Shown here: positions 24,961-38,155 of the stretch, piece by piece | Layout: each line of letters opens with the position of its first letter | Position numbering within the stretch: the first letter of the stretch is position 1 | Assembly: GCA_030549335.1 (NCBI GenBank) | Contig: JAUKPH010000017.1 | Location: 11,493,501 to 11,557,500, forward strand | Reading direction: 5' to 3' | DNA length: 64,000 bases | DNA from: Pontederia crassipes | Lineage: Eukaryota > Streptophyta > Magnoliopsida > Commelinales > Pontederiaceae | The notes under the pieces: model-generated | What the model was told of the DNA's origin: nothing | Seen by the model: only the letters and a program-made list of their open reading frames with translations | Databases searched by the model: none | Translations under genes and position numbers: made by a program

Positions 24961-26375
24961 TCTTTGTTCGTGCTCTCTTCTCGGTCTCGGCCAAAGGACA
25001 GTGGTCCGTCAGGCACAAGAGGGAGAAGGGAACACGACTAGAGCTTGATCTAGAGAGAAGAAGAACCATATGACATCGGAAGAGATGTGTATTCAGGATC
25101 TGGGTCATAGAGATTTTTCATAAGGATTATGCATGTTTTAAAAAGAACCAATTTGGATTATCATGTAGAAAAAGCTTCGGATGTTGGATGGAAAACTATC
25201 CCCGACCAACGTTCAGACGACACTATTTCCAATGAACACCGGTCAAGTTTCGACTGACCAAAGCTCTCGATCGAAGGTTCGAAAATCTTCTTATGCTAAA
25301 ATGGATGATCGAACATCTTTCAATCGACTGGTCCACATATGGTCTTCGAACGACTGAAAGATCAACTTAGAATGGATGACCGCAGCAATTTCTGTTGGTC
25401 GATGAACACAGACAAAATAGGTGTTCTATCATCTTTTGGATGATCGTTGAATGAACCTCAATCGGACGACTGCTTTTCGGGCATTCGATCTTTGGACAGA
25501 ATATGATCTTAACCTAAACGTTTGATAAGTTTCTGTAAACTTGATTGATTACCGATGGATATGAACTTAAAGATGATCCGGAATCACTTTTGCTCCATAC
25601 AATTTTGATTGATCTAAGTGATCGAAAAAGACACTCATAATTAATAAGATAAAATGAGGTTACTATTTATTTATCTAAATGGGAGTTTCTCCCCTATATA
25701 TATTTTTTCCTTGCACAAGGTCATCTTGCCTAATGGGGCACTGACTGTGGCACTAATCCCCATTGTCCCACCATGATTTGTGTTTGATATTCCCTAAAAG
25801 TGGAGAGCTCAACTAGTGGATAAAATGAAAGATTATGAATAACTGAAGATGAATGAAAGGACTTTGTCCTTATGAACATGAATATGAATATGGAAATGAA
25901 ATGAAATGAAAATGACATGAACCATGATGATAATCTTTTTATAAATTATATATGACGCTTCACCCTTATACTTGATTTATATGCTTGTTTCATGCATTTT
26001 TTGATGAATTTCCTTATGACCTGGATGAATTCACATTTAGTTTTATGCTAACGGTTGAATTGCTCCTATGCGTGATCTCCACAAGTACATGATATGGATA
26101 TATGCTCGATTGATGTATATGTGACGACTACAACTCGGATGGTGCGTGCACATGATTATAGATGGAGTCTCTTTTCGATCGAGTTGTATTTGAAACTATG
26201 TACCAGACTTGTGTTGGGCATGGACTTTATATGTCATATGAGGTGTACTTTTGTTATTTATCTTCCTCATTATTTTATTTGGTTATTGTAATATTTTAGT
26301 CTTTTGATTACTTGTCATCATGTTCTTAATCATATATCTTTTTCACATGGCGGGATAAAATTTTGAGACATTATA
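24961..26375 (+). repeat. Probable worn LTR remnant, plus orientation
   Basis: The right end TGGCGGGATAAAATTTTGAGACATTATA resembles the 3' LTR edge of Tekay-type elements (GGCGGATTTTGGGGGCGTTACA, as in Ty3 element 1 read in its own direction). A CTATATATA box at about 25694-25703 could be the LTR promoter. The left limit is unclear and no internal coding region adjoins it. Confidence is low because only the edge and composition support it. Confidence 0.35.
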
Positions 26376-27130
26376 TTATCTATAATATATCTTATGTACA
26401 ATATATCTTATAATATATCCAAACTATAATGTTATTTTTTATGTACAATTTATCTTCTTTTTTTCATCCAAAAAGCATATAATAAATGCACTGTTAGAGC
26501 CACTCGTCATGACTTTTACTTATTATCCAAACTTCTTAGCAACACTTCCAGCCGTGAACCAAAAAAAAAAAAATCAATTGCACCACTTGTTCCCACAATA
26601 GCAGTAACATTGTAACGCCGGAATAAAATTAAAAAATAAAAAATAAAATAACATAACGTCGTAGTCGATAAATGTTAATATATTCTTATTCTATCTATTG
26701 ATTTATTCGAAATCGATACATTTTTTTTAAAAAAATGATAGTTTATAATAAAATATTTTATTATAGAGAGTTGATATTTAATATTATATAATAGTAAAAA
26801 ATAATATAACAAAAATGGCATTAAAAATTTTTAAAACCAAAATGTGATTGAAAATTTTTTAAAAAGACGATTTCATCATTTCGAACGTGATTTAATGATC
26901 TAATTAATTTCGTGATACGTTTGACTATATTCTTCCAATACCCACATATTCTAATATTTATTCACGAAACAAATGACGCAATACAGAGATAGAGAAAGAT
27001 ACGGATATCAATTATTAAAATGTATAAAATTATCGCAACAACATATTAATATATAGGAAAACCATACATCTTTATTTGAGATTGGGGGATACAATTACAA
27101 AGACTGTTGAGAAGAAACAACTTAAGACTG
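26376..27130. other. AT-rich stretch, nothing recognised
   Basis: It contains one TGTAACGCCGGAATAAAA at about 26612 that looks like an isolated Ty3 LTR edge. No other structure is visible. The right end should hold the 3' UTR of the S-protein homologue. Confidence 0.45.
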
Positions 27131-27158
27131 CGCTTTGATTGATACCATTAGTTACCAG

Positions 27159-27577
27159 TTACCGCCAGTTGTGCATGATCACGAACTTGCTGACGCGCTG
27201 GTCGTAGAGGTAGGCGCCGTAGGGCTGGATGTTCCAGAGGCAGGCGGCGGTGCAGGCCTCGAGGTCGCGCTGCTCGTTGTAGACGTCGAAGGTGCCCCGG
27301 ACCCACCCCTGGGCGCTCTTCCCCTGCATGAAGCACGTGTACACCGTGTCCGGCTTGGAGAGGTCCGGCGCGAACTTCCAGGTCAGGGACTCGCCGTAGC
27401 TCAGGTGCCGCTCGCCGAGGTCGTCGCTCGCCGAATTTTGCAATGGAGGTGCAGCGGGATGTTGCTGCCCAGGTTGTTGTTGACGTTCATGGTCACTTGG
27501 ATCTGCCCCAGGGCCACGTCGAACGACACGAGCATGATGATCATGGCAATGCTGCTACCAATACTTGGGAACGCCAT
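27159..27577 (-). CDS. S-protein homologue (plant self-incompatibility S1 family), one frameshift
   Basis: The single-exon gene starts MAFPSIGSS at 27577 with a hydrophobic signal peptide (IAMIIMLVSFDVALG), so the protein is secreted. The mature part has VTMNVNNNLG, HCK, DDLGERHLSYGESLTWKF, YTCFMQ, FDVYNEQRDLEACTAACLW and the C-terminal FVIMHNWR. These are the conserved strands and cysteines of the Self-incomp_S1 family. At 27436-27439 the frame changes in an A4 run (minus strand) where one more A would join the halves. The total, about 139 residues, is normal for the family. Poppy S-proteins trigger pollen rejection, while most homologues have unknown secreted roles. The GC content is much higher than the AT-rich surroundings. 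It is either a fresh pseudogene or an intact gene with a base missing from the assembly. Confidence 0.87.
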
Positions 27578-27627
27578 CTCTCTCTCTCTCTCCCTCTCTG
27601 TTGCTGTATCAAAATAATAAAAACACT

Positions 27628-27638
27628 CATATATAAAA
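27628..27638 (-). promoter_or_regulatory. TATA box of the S-protein homologue
   Basis: Minus-strand CCTTTTATATATG lies about 55 bp upstream of the start codon. A short TC-rich tract at 27577-27598 directly precedes the ATG. Confidence 0.55.
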
Positions 27639-27679
27639 GGAGGGGGAAAAGTTGTCATCTTGATTAAGCAATTCATGCA

Positions 27680-29220
27680 TGGCCAACTGTTTTTTTTTTC
27701 AATAAATATGTTTATTTAATATATAACATATATTTAGTAATTTTTTTGCAGCATTGAACTCTATGATTAAATAGTAGGATAATACTTTTGGAATTTGCAT
27801 TGTAGTTTTAAGGAATAATTAAAATTAAGAAAGAGCCTATCTGCACTAATTAGCCTATTAATTTCGTCAAAACAAGTTTATCAAGTTGATGACAGAGAAT
27901 TAGGCTAATTAAGGAAAAGGAATCCTTTCTTTTTAATTGATTAAAATTAGAATGTGAATTCCGAAAATAAACTACGTACGCTATTTTAACAAGCTATTAA
28001 TTTTCCAAAAAGAAGATATTACCAAGTTCATTCATCAAATTAAATGGACGGATCGATGGAAATATAATTGGAAATATATAAAATATATTAGAAAGGAATT
28101 TTTCTCCATTAGGTAGTCGTAGCCTAATTCAATATCATCAAAATAATATTATCATTTTCTCTTTTTTTTCTTAAAATTAATTGTAATGCCTAAACTATTT
28201 GAAATTTGTAAAACAAAATAACTGATGAGCTATGGAAAGTAAAAATGATTTATTGGCATTAACTAGCCTAATACGATGCCATCAAATTAACAATATTTTT
28301 TTCTTTTAACATTCTTTAAGAAACTAATTGCAATGTAATTTCTTAAACTTTTTAAGATTACAATTTTTTAATGATGATTTATTTATTTTTAAAAAGTCAA
28401 GATAATAACCACAAATGTTAATCTCTTAATTGGTAGCTTCTCTAATTTAACATGGCAACAAGTCGATAGATCCATAACTAATTTTCTTGCTAGTGTTACA
28501 TATTGTGAGTTTTAATTATTCTAATTCTAAAGTTGCCAACAACTCAAATGTCGAGTGAAATAACTACTAGCATTGTTGAAATTAATAGAATTGTTGAAAC
28601 TAATGCAAATAAATCCATTTTATTTTTCCCGTTACTGGCTGCTTGCGGCTAGCACCTAAAATTAGAATTCAAGTTCCACATGTAAATTAGTTAATAGAGA
28701 AATTTGAGAAGGAATAAAAATACAATCGGAAAAGGAATATGAATAGAAAAAAAAGTAATTCTACTTGAAAAAAGAAATTAAAGTTTAAGTAGGATTAAAA
28801 ATATAATTATAAAGAAAAAAAAGAAAAAGAAAGAAAAATTAAATCCTAATGGGATTAATAGTCATAATTAGATTGTGAATAAGGATTTTAATTTAATTTG
28901 AGATCCAAATAAAATCTAATGAATATAGGACTTTCAAATAGGATAGAATTGATAGTCTTATGGTTTAGAAATATTTCAGTCATTATTCAAATATTAGATA
29001 ATAAAGTAATATAAAATTAAATAATTTTGAAAATTAGAAAAAAATAAAATAAAGGAATAAGGTGAAAATAGAGTTTGATTGAGAGAAGTTGTTAAAGAAA
29101 TAAAAATGAATTTGAGTAAAGATGAATTTTGATAAGTATGGTTATGAAATAAATAATAATATTTAGATTTAAATAAATTTGAATATTTAACATAAGGTAA
29201 TTAATGATGTATGATTGATG
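27680..29220. other. AT-rich stretch without a gene
   Basis: Many stops in all frames, and no terminal repeats or coding similarity. Confidence 0.55.
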
Positions 29221-30195
29221 GAGAAATAGCACATGACGGAGTCAAAAACTCTAGATAAGAACTATAAATAGGGGTCTAAAGGATGACTCTAATTTATTAT
29301 TTGCCTCCACAATTTTTTTTGCACAAGACCCCTCTCTTTCTCCTTCGTTTTCTCACAAACTAAGACATTTGAGAGCGTGACCCGCATATCGTTTCGAAGC
29401 TCTGACATAGGAGAATAACATCCAAGTAGTAGGCGCGAGTTTTTTCAAAATCTCATCACGGAGAAATCATCGATCAAAGTGTCGACATTCATGCAGCCAA
29501 AAAACTAGAGAATTTCTAGTTGATTTTTTCAACTAAGGTACATAGGGGGATGGATCCCTATATTGATAATTTTCGTCGGTATAGATCCTTGGGACCCTTG
29601 TCCTAAATATTGTTCTATTATATGGATGAATCGTGAATTAAATTGCATCGTGAATTACATAAAAAATAGGGCCAAAAGTTGTGATAAAAATATGACTTCC
29701 CAAGCGGCAAAACTAGGCCAGAGTTCCTTAGGACCAGGGTGGTAATCAGAATAGTCTGGATCGAGTTCATAGAAATCTGCCCGATTTTCGAAGTACGCGG
29801 CTCGGGTTGTGTAACCCGAGAGCGAGATGATGGAATTATGAAGAATTTGGAATGGCTTTCGACTAGCTCGGCTTGGTTTCCGTTGATGTTAATGGATGAA
29901 TGAAAATTGAATAGGATATGGATCGAGTTTCGAATAGTCCGATTCGGATTCCATGAAGAAGATGCTATGGGGTGAATGGAATCGGCTCGGCCCAAATTTC
30001 ATAGGACCCAACCCCGATTTTGCCCAAAGATGGAGATCATGAATTGAAATCGTGCAATCATAAGGCCTGACTTTGGTCCCACCCGGCCTGAGTTACATTG
30101 ATCGAGTTGTAATAGGAGTTGACACCCGACGAACTAGCCTAGGTTTCACCTCACTCAGCTTGAGTTCTATAAGAAAGATGGGTCTGATGGGTTAT
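29221..30195 (+). repeat. Probable LTR remnant with promoter (plus orientation)
   Basis: ACTATAAATAGGGG at about 29261 is a strong TATA box. It is followed by an untranslated-leader-like stretch (CTCTCTTTCTCCTTCG) and then a GC-richer region with recurring words such as GGCTCGG and ATGGATGAAT up to about 30190. A promoter with no ORF behind it fits the R/U5 part of a gypsy LTR. The limits and partner LTR were not found. Confidence 0.4.
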
Positions 30196-30199
30196 AATA

Positions 30200-31200
30200 A
30201 TCGTGTAAGATCACAAGACACTAAGAGGGGGTGAATTAATGTTTAAATCGAAAATATCGATTTCACCAAAATCATCGTGAAAGTTTAAAATTGTTCATTA
30301 ATATTAAATCAACACAATAACAATCATATCACATGCATAATAAAGTAGGAAGGAAAAGGGAGAGAAAGATAAACACAAGATGCACGGTGGTTTGTTGACG
30401 AGCTTCAGCCACACCTTGACCTATGTTTTCAGCTCCGACTTCTCGACCTCGAAATCGTTGGAGATTTCACTAACATCATTCCTTCATTTCAAATGGGGCA
30501 AGGAAGAAATTCTTTACAACTCTTTCTTTTTCGTTGTTTCAAAAGATAAGACACACCTCTTTCATATCATCCATATTTTCTTTGCTCAAGAAGTAAGACA
30601 CAATCTTTTTTCGTTCAGGAGCTAAAATAACTATTATAATATCACAATAACACTCCACAATATCTTTTCTTATAATTTAAAATCTCACACAAGAGTAAGA
30701 AAGAAAGAAATGAAAGATTTGCAACTTGGAGCTCAAATGAACTTTTCAAATGTTGTTCCTACTTTTCCTTGAAAGTCTTGATGATTCATACACATTTGAG
30801 TCCTCTTTTATAGCATTCATCCGTTGAGGTTTGTTTTTTAATTTTGGTGCCAAAATATGACCGTTACAATGCATTACGCATGATGACTGGTCGATCGTTC
30901 TGTCCCACCAGTCGATCAATACACTTTTTTTTGAAAAATATGACCATTGATGAATTATGCACTGATCGGTCGACCAAACGGTGCTTCAACCATCATGGTC
31001 TCGATATTTTGCTCAGCTGAAATCTGCATTTTCTATATTGACCGATCAACTAATGTGCCTGACTAGTGAACCAATATCTCGACCGACATCATCTGATTAA
31101 ACTGAGCGATTTTTGCACTGACTAGTCGATTGGTGTGTTTGACCGGTGCATCGACCACCCTGCACTATTTTGAACATAACTTTTTTGCATGTGATGATTT
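30200..31200. repeat. Copia-type LTR remnant
   Basis: CACAAGACACTAAGAGGGGGTGAATTAATG at 30208-30237 is a phrase characteristic of copia LTR/leader regions in monocots. Downstream come TGACTGGTCGATCG-like words repeated several times (30885-31150). No open frame or target duplication is visible. Confidence 0.4.
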
Positions 31201-31811
31201 TTTTATTATATGAAAAGCTAACAAAATTCTCTACAACTTTAATATTTATCATTCATATAAAATTTAATGAGATTGATTGGTGATGGTGGCTAGCGATGAT
31301 GGGCAATGACGATTTGCAGCAGAGGATTTTCAATAGAGGATTTCGATGGGCAGAGATCGTTCGACGACAACACAAGTGAAATCAAGCGATGATGAACCCC
31401 GATGCAAACAAAGTTAGGCTAGAATGATGCTGACGCATGCAAAGTCAGGCAACGACGAACCCTGACTTGGCAAAGTCAAACTACGATGATGTAGTGGCTC
31501 CAACGAGGATGTGCATAGCGGCTGTAGCTCCGGCGAGGACATATGTGCGTACTTGAAGTTGGATGGCTAGGGAACGTACAACGGCTCCAACGAGGACATG
31601 TTTGCGTGCTTGAAGTCGGTTATTTAGGGCTAGGGCATGCTAGGGATGAAAATTTTCTCTAATGTCTAATCCAACCCAGTGGCTCGCATCCTAAATCGAA
31701 TGAACCGCGATGAAATCACGACCAAATTGTGTCTCTCAATAGCACTAAACAACATTTCCACCATTCATCGTCCAAGTCTGATATGACACTGAGCACTTTT
31801 GCTACTTGGAT
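31201..31811. other. Repetitive spacer, no gene recognised
   Basis: A block with the repeated phrase GGCTCCAACGAGGACATG (two versions, about 31496 and 31581) and an isolated Ac-like word TAGGGATGAAAA at 31642. No matching right end or duplication could be assigned. Confidence 0.35.
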
Positions 31812-33720
31812 TGTAACGCCTCAAAAAATTTCGCCCTTCTGACATGTGGCAATTGTGCTAGTTTGGGTTGACATTACCTTTAAATATATCTCTTCATGGG
31901 CTTTCATAATCCAACAATATAATAAAGACACTAAAGAATAAGAATAACTTCTTTCATAAAAATGCGGAAGCTGATTAATTCATTATAATAACTAATAATA
32001 TCCAAAGTAAGAATATAATGTGGAAGCTAATAATTCTTTTATTTCGAGAAGTTCTCTACTATCACATTCTATAAAGCATCTATCATAATAAACTAACAGA
32101 TCTAGAGTAGCAAATTCTAAGACAAACTCTCATGTCCTACTGTATTATCACGAACTTAGTTGCTGCACATGCTTCCACCTATATTGTCAATTACCTATGG
32201 AGTTCAAACACATGGATATAAAATATTCATGAACAATTACGTCCAGTACATGAAATAATACAAATGAATGCAATAACTTAAATAGAGCAATATTAGTAAT
32301 TAAGTCATGAACATCAAAGAACATATAAATCAATGCCAAACTTTACCTTTCACTTTTATTCTTTCTTTTCCATTATTCCTATACCTTTCTTTTCATAATA
32401 GTTCTTTTTGATGCATTGCAGTACACTTTTTACTTTAAACATTTCTTATGGACTTATATATTCGTTGTCCTAAGCGAGTTTGACTGCTTTTATTATGAAT
32501 CAACATGTCATGTGACTATAACAATGGTAAAGGTAGATCACACCAGGACCAAAATGAGTGTTTATTTACTAAAAAATAGACTTGGACTTCTCAAAGTTAT
32601 CCAAGTAGGACCATAAAAACTTTAACTATAAAAACCGCACATGAGAATTCATCTTTCAGCTTTTATCTTTCCTATTTTCTATCTATTTTGTTCAGTTCAT
32701 CAAACATCATAGTGATGAGTAAAAATGTCATTTAACACCTCTACAAAGCGATAGAAAATTAGAAATGCAATCTGTGCAGAATCCGGACTGAGCACTATTA
32801 AACTCGGGCCACATGGGCTGGGTCAAAAGAGGACTCGGTCTAGGTCAATCTCGTATAAATACCTTTTCTCTCCAAAACTCAAATCGGATGTACTAGAGCT
32901 CGGACTGAGTCTCACATTGTGGGAACCGTGATCGTGCATGTCGGCGACTAGGAAACTCGAGTCGGGCCCCTATAAACTTGGACCGGGCACGGAATGAATT
33001 CGAGTCAGATTCAACCAGTGCGCCTCGAGTTTCGTCCATCCTTAGTGAATTCGGGCCAGGTTCACCCAACTAGATCCATATTTTTTTATAGGAGAATTCC
33101 AGTGTCGAAAAATTGAAACTTGATCTAACTTTCTGACTAATATTGACATGCTTTCGATATGAAAAAAATGAATATATTCTTAAATAAACAGAGAATAATA
33201 ATCATATTTTAATCTTTCAAATTCTTAAATAATCTATAAAAAATAACATCCAGAGGTGAACTCAGAATTTCACATATCCGGATAATTTTTAAATTGTCTA
33301 AAATCCTTAATTTTGGGAGTGATTTTTGAGATGAGGAAGATGTCCCCGACGAGAACTCTGACATCATTTGACAGAGGGTTGATAGAAAATTGGATGGCTG
33401 ACGCATGCACGCACACTGAGAAGAGAGAAATGACCCAGAGTGGAGAGAATTTTTTTTCCAATAAAAGGAGGTTGAAGATTAGAGGAAGTTTATTTATACG
33501 AAAGAAGAAACTAATTCGAGATTTAATACTTAACTTCCTCCCACTCTAATTTTGAATCATATTCACAATTTTAACTAATAACCTATTTTAAATACATTAT
33601 TTTTTTTTCTTTTCCTCCTTTCAAAATCCTTTCATTTTACGCAATTTCATTTTTAACTTATCAAAATTTATCTTTTTCTTTTAAACTGAATTCCCGTAAT
33701 TAAATAAATGAATAAATATT
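31812..33720 (-). repeat. Old solo LTR of the Ty3 element 1 type
   Basis: The edge TGTAACGCCTCAAAAAATTTCGCCC parallels the edge of the LTR at 3475 (TGTAACGCCCCCAAAATCCGCCC). The order of later phrases also matches: CCAGTACATGAAAT versus CCAGTACTCATAGAAT, and the final AAATAAATGAATAAAT segment. A minus-strand TATA box GTATAAATAAA lies near 33490. No pol sequence adjoins it, so it looks like a solo or orphan LTR. The right end is approximate. Confidence 0.45.
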
Positions 33721-34083
33721 TTATTTGTTAAATTAATTAATTTAAGAAAATCTTGTTGTGTTAGACGGATAGCACACCCATTATATTTTTTCTACAACTT
33801 ATTTCGTTTTTTTCTTATTTTCATTTGTAGATCATGATTTCTACAAAAGAAAATGACAATGAAAAGTAGAAAGTTTTTTACCACACTAGTTGATAACGAT
33901 GGATTTAAAGAATATGCGGATTCAAAATAAATTCACATACATGAATTCATCATTAATTTATGAATCAATCAATAATAATTCTTAATAAATATTTTTTAAA
34001 ATAAATTTATCATAAATTTATTATTACTAGTAATCTATAAATCAATGGTTCATATATGATATATGCCTTGGCACAATCCTTAA

Positions 34084-34953
<870 letters not shown>

Positions 34954-35948
34954 AAAGTCGCGTCGTCCTTATTTTGGTACCACCGTCCCATAAATTCCAT
35001 GGTTTCGCAATCTGAAACCTGGGGGTTTACTGTGATGATGGTCTTTGTATAATTCGTTTTACAGTGTCGTCCTGATCGTCGTGGTAGTGAAAATTAAGTA
35101 GTCTGACAATCTGATATTATCTATTATTTATCGTGACAGGATTCCTAAGTAATTTTCTTTGTTCATGTCGTGAACATTGTGTCTTCGAAATGCTGCCTCA
35201 TGGCTTGTAAGAATCCTATAGTAATATTTTGATGCGAAATTACTCGAGCATTATCATAGGTTCTAGTTCTTCGTTTGTTTGGCATGGCGATAATCAATCG
35301 CATGCGTACAATATTATTAAAGTCGTTTTGGAAACGCTTGTGGTTTTTTCAGAAAATGAGCATTCTTAAGGGTCGTACGAGTTTGGTCTAAGTTGGGTTT
35401 TGAAAAGTCGTCTGTGGAATGCGTGACTCATGTGGTAGTTGGTTGTCGACTATTGGATCCGGTCCAACTATGCAATAAATGGTTGAAAGCAAAATATATT
35501 GTGGTTGTGATGGAGTGAGGTTGCAGGCGCTGAATGATGGGGTTTTTGGCTGGTGGAGCCCCGAGGACGCGCTTGGTTTTGGAGATGGAATTAACTTCAT
35601 ATTTTTTTCAACTCCAACCCCCTTTTTGTAGGGACTTCCCCAGCACTTTTTTCTTACCAGTGTTGTTACTTTTTTTATCTGAACTTTTTTTCCTTGACCC
35701 TTCTTTTCGATGCCCATAAAAATTGAGCGTGTATAAATAATAATAATTAGGACAAAATAATATATTTATAACTTTAATTAATATTTTATTACGATGCATA
35801 AAAAAATATGAATATAATTTAGTTTATTTATTATTAACTTTCTCAATTGATGTAATTTAAAATTTTCAATCACACAATAGTATATATGTACACATAAATT
35901 TATGTTAAAAGTGACCTAATATTTATTTCAAATATAATTATATAATAA
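34954..35948. other. Downstream region of H3.3, no further gene
   Basis: The first 200-300 bp should include the histone 3' UTR. The remainder up to the MULE is AT-rich with short chance frames only. Confidence 0.55.
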
Positions 35949-35957
35949 TTTATAATA

Positions 35958-36691
35958 GGATTTAATGTTTGTCATATGCATGAAAATCGTATCACCAGTG
36001 CGTGACAACCGTCTAATCTAATTTGACGATTAGATTCCGTCTAATCTAATTTGACGTGTGTGAACTAGTAAGGAGGTCAGTTCACACATTTTTTCTTTTT
36101 TTCATAAGGCACTATGAAGCAATTCTGGCGCCTCTCTTTGATCTCATCCTTGAGGCAGACGTGGCAGATCGGATAGTTGCAGCCCTAGCAGGCCATAAAG
36201 AACTCCGAAGACGATGAGACAGAGAATTTCATGGGCCATCCGCAACCGCTGCAAACTTGATCCGTGGAGTTGAAAATTTGCTCCCTCCCTCTTCCTCCCT
36301 GGAAGTAGGAGCTGATGGAGCGAGCACTTAGGCATCATAAAGGGTGATAGGACGGGGGCTTTGTAGCCTGATTGGGCAGGAAGGTTGGGCTGTCAACAGG
36401 TGGAAGGAAAGAAGAAATACAGTTGGTGTTGGTCGATTTCGATCATTTGCTCCGAGCTGCCGTTGTTGATGGCTAGGATCACCTCTTTTTTTCAAGCAGT
36501 TGGGTCGGCCCCTTGCGGCGTTGTGAAGCAGGAGAGTAGCGAAACGAAAAAAAAGAACGTGTCAACCCGTCTCCTCTCACACGAAGAAGTTGGTTCATGC
36601 TGAAAATCTGATCGTCAGATTAGATCCGACGATTGTAACGCATGTGTATGATGGTCATACGTCTTTCATGGGTATGAGAGACATTAAATCC
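35958..36691. mobile_element. Pack-MULE (Mutator-like element) with captured gene fragment
   Basis: The ends GGATTTAATGT and ACATTAAATCC start long imperfect inverted repeats of about 85 bp on each side. They share, in inverse order, CATGAAA, CGTCTAATCTAAT/ATTAGATCCGACG and GACGATTAGATT-like words. The flanks are a perfect 9-bp duplication TTTATAATA (35949-35957 and 36692-36700), the hallmark of Mutator-like transposition. There is no transposase. The interior is GC-richer than the surroundings and carries a piece of a plant gene on the minus strand, which defines a Pack-MULE. Confidence 0.88.
36109..36280 (-). pseudogene. Captured fragment of a cellulose-synthase-type RING zinc finger
   Basis: Read on the minus strand, a 57-codon frame shows cysteine pairs in the CesA zinc-finger order. 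DQVCSGCG comes first, then after 14 residues FMAC, a TAG stop where the family has any residue, GCNYPICHVC, and LKDEIKERRQNCF. The CesA pattern is CxxC, about 12 residues, FxACxxCxxPxCxxC, then a Glu-rich stretch and Cys, and the spacing agrees throughout. In CesA this N-terminal domain helps subunits dimerise in the cellulose-synthesising rosette. Here it is a single exon-sized piece inside a MULE, with a TGG-to-TAG-like stop (36185-36187), so it makes no enzyme. The source gene cannot be named from this piece alone. Confidence 0.7.
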
Positions 36692-36700
36692 TTTATAATA

Positions 36701-37114
36701 ATATATAGAAGATAGATATACATCTACACAATTAGTATTGATTCTACTTTTTTATGATTTATTATCAAAACTTATTTAAAATGGTACATCTAAACCTATT
36801 TTAAATAATTAATATAAATAAAATTTTAAAAATTACTATAATATTTTTATTTAGGTATGGATTAACAAGGGCGAACCAACTGAGGGTCTTAGGGCCTGGC
36901 CCCTCAACTTTTTAAATATTTATTAATATTATTTGGTAAATTATAAAAATTAAGAATAAAATATTAAGTTGTTCCCATTAAATAATCTTCACGCTTTTCG
37001 TTTAGCTTGTCTGGTTCATTCCCTTGTGATGAGTTAATAAGTTAGAGGGATCGAATCCTACTATCAACAATTTTTTGCCCCCCTCCCCCCCCAAATTTGG
37101 ACTATGCTTGCGTC
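36701..37114. other. AT-rich spacer before Ty3 element 2
   Basis: No coding frame is present. A C-rich run (CCCCCCTCCCCCCCC) lies at about 37078-37092 next to the LTR edge. Confidence 0.5.
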
Positions 37115-37592
37115 TGTCAAGCTATTTTGAGCGCTTTGCGGAAGCATGCTTATGTCACTTTTCGTATGCTATAATTTTTGGGACGCTCGGTCCCAAGCGG
37201 ACGTTTCTTCGGTGGAAGCGTTTGTAAACAAATAGGCATCTCGGCGTAACGCTCGATCGTTTGGGATGCTTTGGGACGCTCTTATGTGGGTTACCACCCC
37301 AAGCTCAAGGCACGGTGCTAGATTTTGGGAAACTTGAAACCTTTGTTGAGTAAATAAGAATAATTACAATACTTCGGAGGAGCACTAGCGGGTCTCCCCT
37401 ACTATACCGCACGCCCGGGATGCCTATATACGACGTGTGATGTGGAGGACAAGCTAGGGGGTACACTTTTCAGGAGTGCAGAATTACAAAACTGCTACTA
37501 TCACACTTGAAAAATAAACTAAGTACAAAAGTGGGTTGAAAAAAGGAAAATACACGAAGTAAGATAACTCGACGGGAAAAGCCCCCGGGACA
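37115..37592 (-). repeat. 3' LTR of chromovirus 2
   Basis: It matches 43306-43822 from GAGCGCTTTGCGGAAGC to CGGGACA. It is about 40 bp shorter because the segment after TGTCA is missing. Confidence 0.82.
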
Positions 37593-37603
37593 TTCTCCCC
37601 CAC

Positions 37604-38155
37604 TCAAGTCAACGACGTCTCTGGAGCTGTAGGTTGGAATTCTTCAATCTTTTGCTTGAACTGCCACAGGTCTTCAGCTATCTCCCAACTTGTGTTGGCG
37701 TCCGGTCTTCCGCTCCATCGAACAAGATACTCCTTCCGATTCTTCGTGCGCACGGTGAGTACTTCTTCAACTTGATCAGTGAACTGCTGACGGATGGCCG
37801 GCAGGGCGCAGTCTGAAACCCCATGCCCGAGATCTTCAGGGTCTTCAACGAAAGGCTTGAGCAGACCGACATGGAAGATGGAGTGTTGTTGCATCTGCGG
37901 CGGGAGCTCCAACTTATAGGCCACCTTGCCTACCTTTTTCAGAATCTTGAACGGGCCCTCGTAACGCCTAACGAGGCCCTTGTACAGATTCTTTCCACTT
38001 AACCAAAGACGTTGGACCGACTTCACGAGGACCAAGTCTCCGATTTCAAAGTTGACATCCCATCGGGCGGTGTCCGCCCACTTCTTCATGTGCAATGTCG
38101 TTCTGCTCATGCCATTCCCTCTCCATGCGATGGGCGGCGGAGAATTTGCTACCAT
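37604..38155 (-). pseudogene. Chromovirus integrase C terminus with chromodomain
   Basis: The 183-residue minus-strand frame shows the GPF/Y-like module (VRRYEGPFKILKKVGKVAY, KLELP, HSIFHVGLLKPF). It ends in a chromodomain of about 45 residues with VEEVLTVRTKNRKEYLVRW, NTSWEIAEDLWQF and KIEEF. In chromoviruses this domain guides integration to particular chromatin. It is complete as a piece but separated from the catalytic core by stops at 38156-38438. Confidence 0.88.

Noticed and set aside
31642..33044. Possible second Ac-like hAT element (TAGGGATGAAAA at left, CGTCCATCCTTA at right)
   Set aside because: The 8-bp flanks (GGGCATGC versus GTGAATTC) do not match, and the interval is better explained by an old Ty3 LTR.
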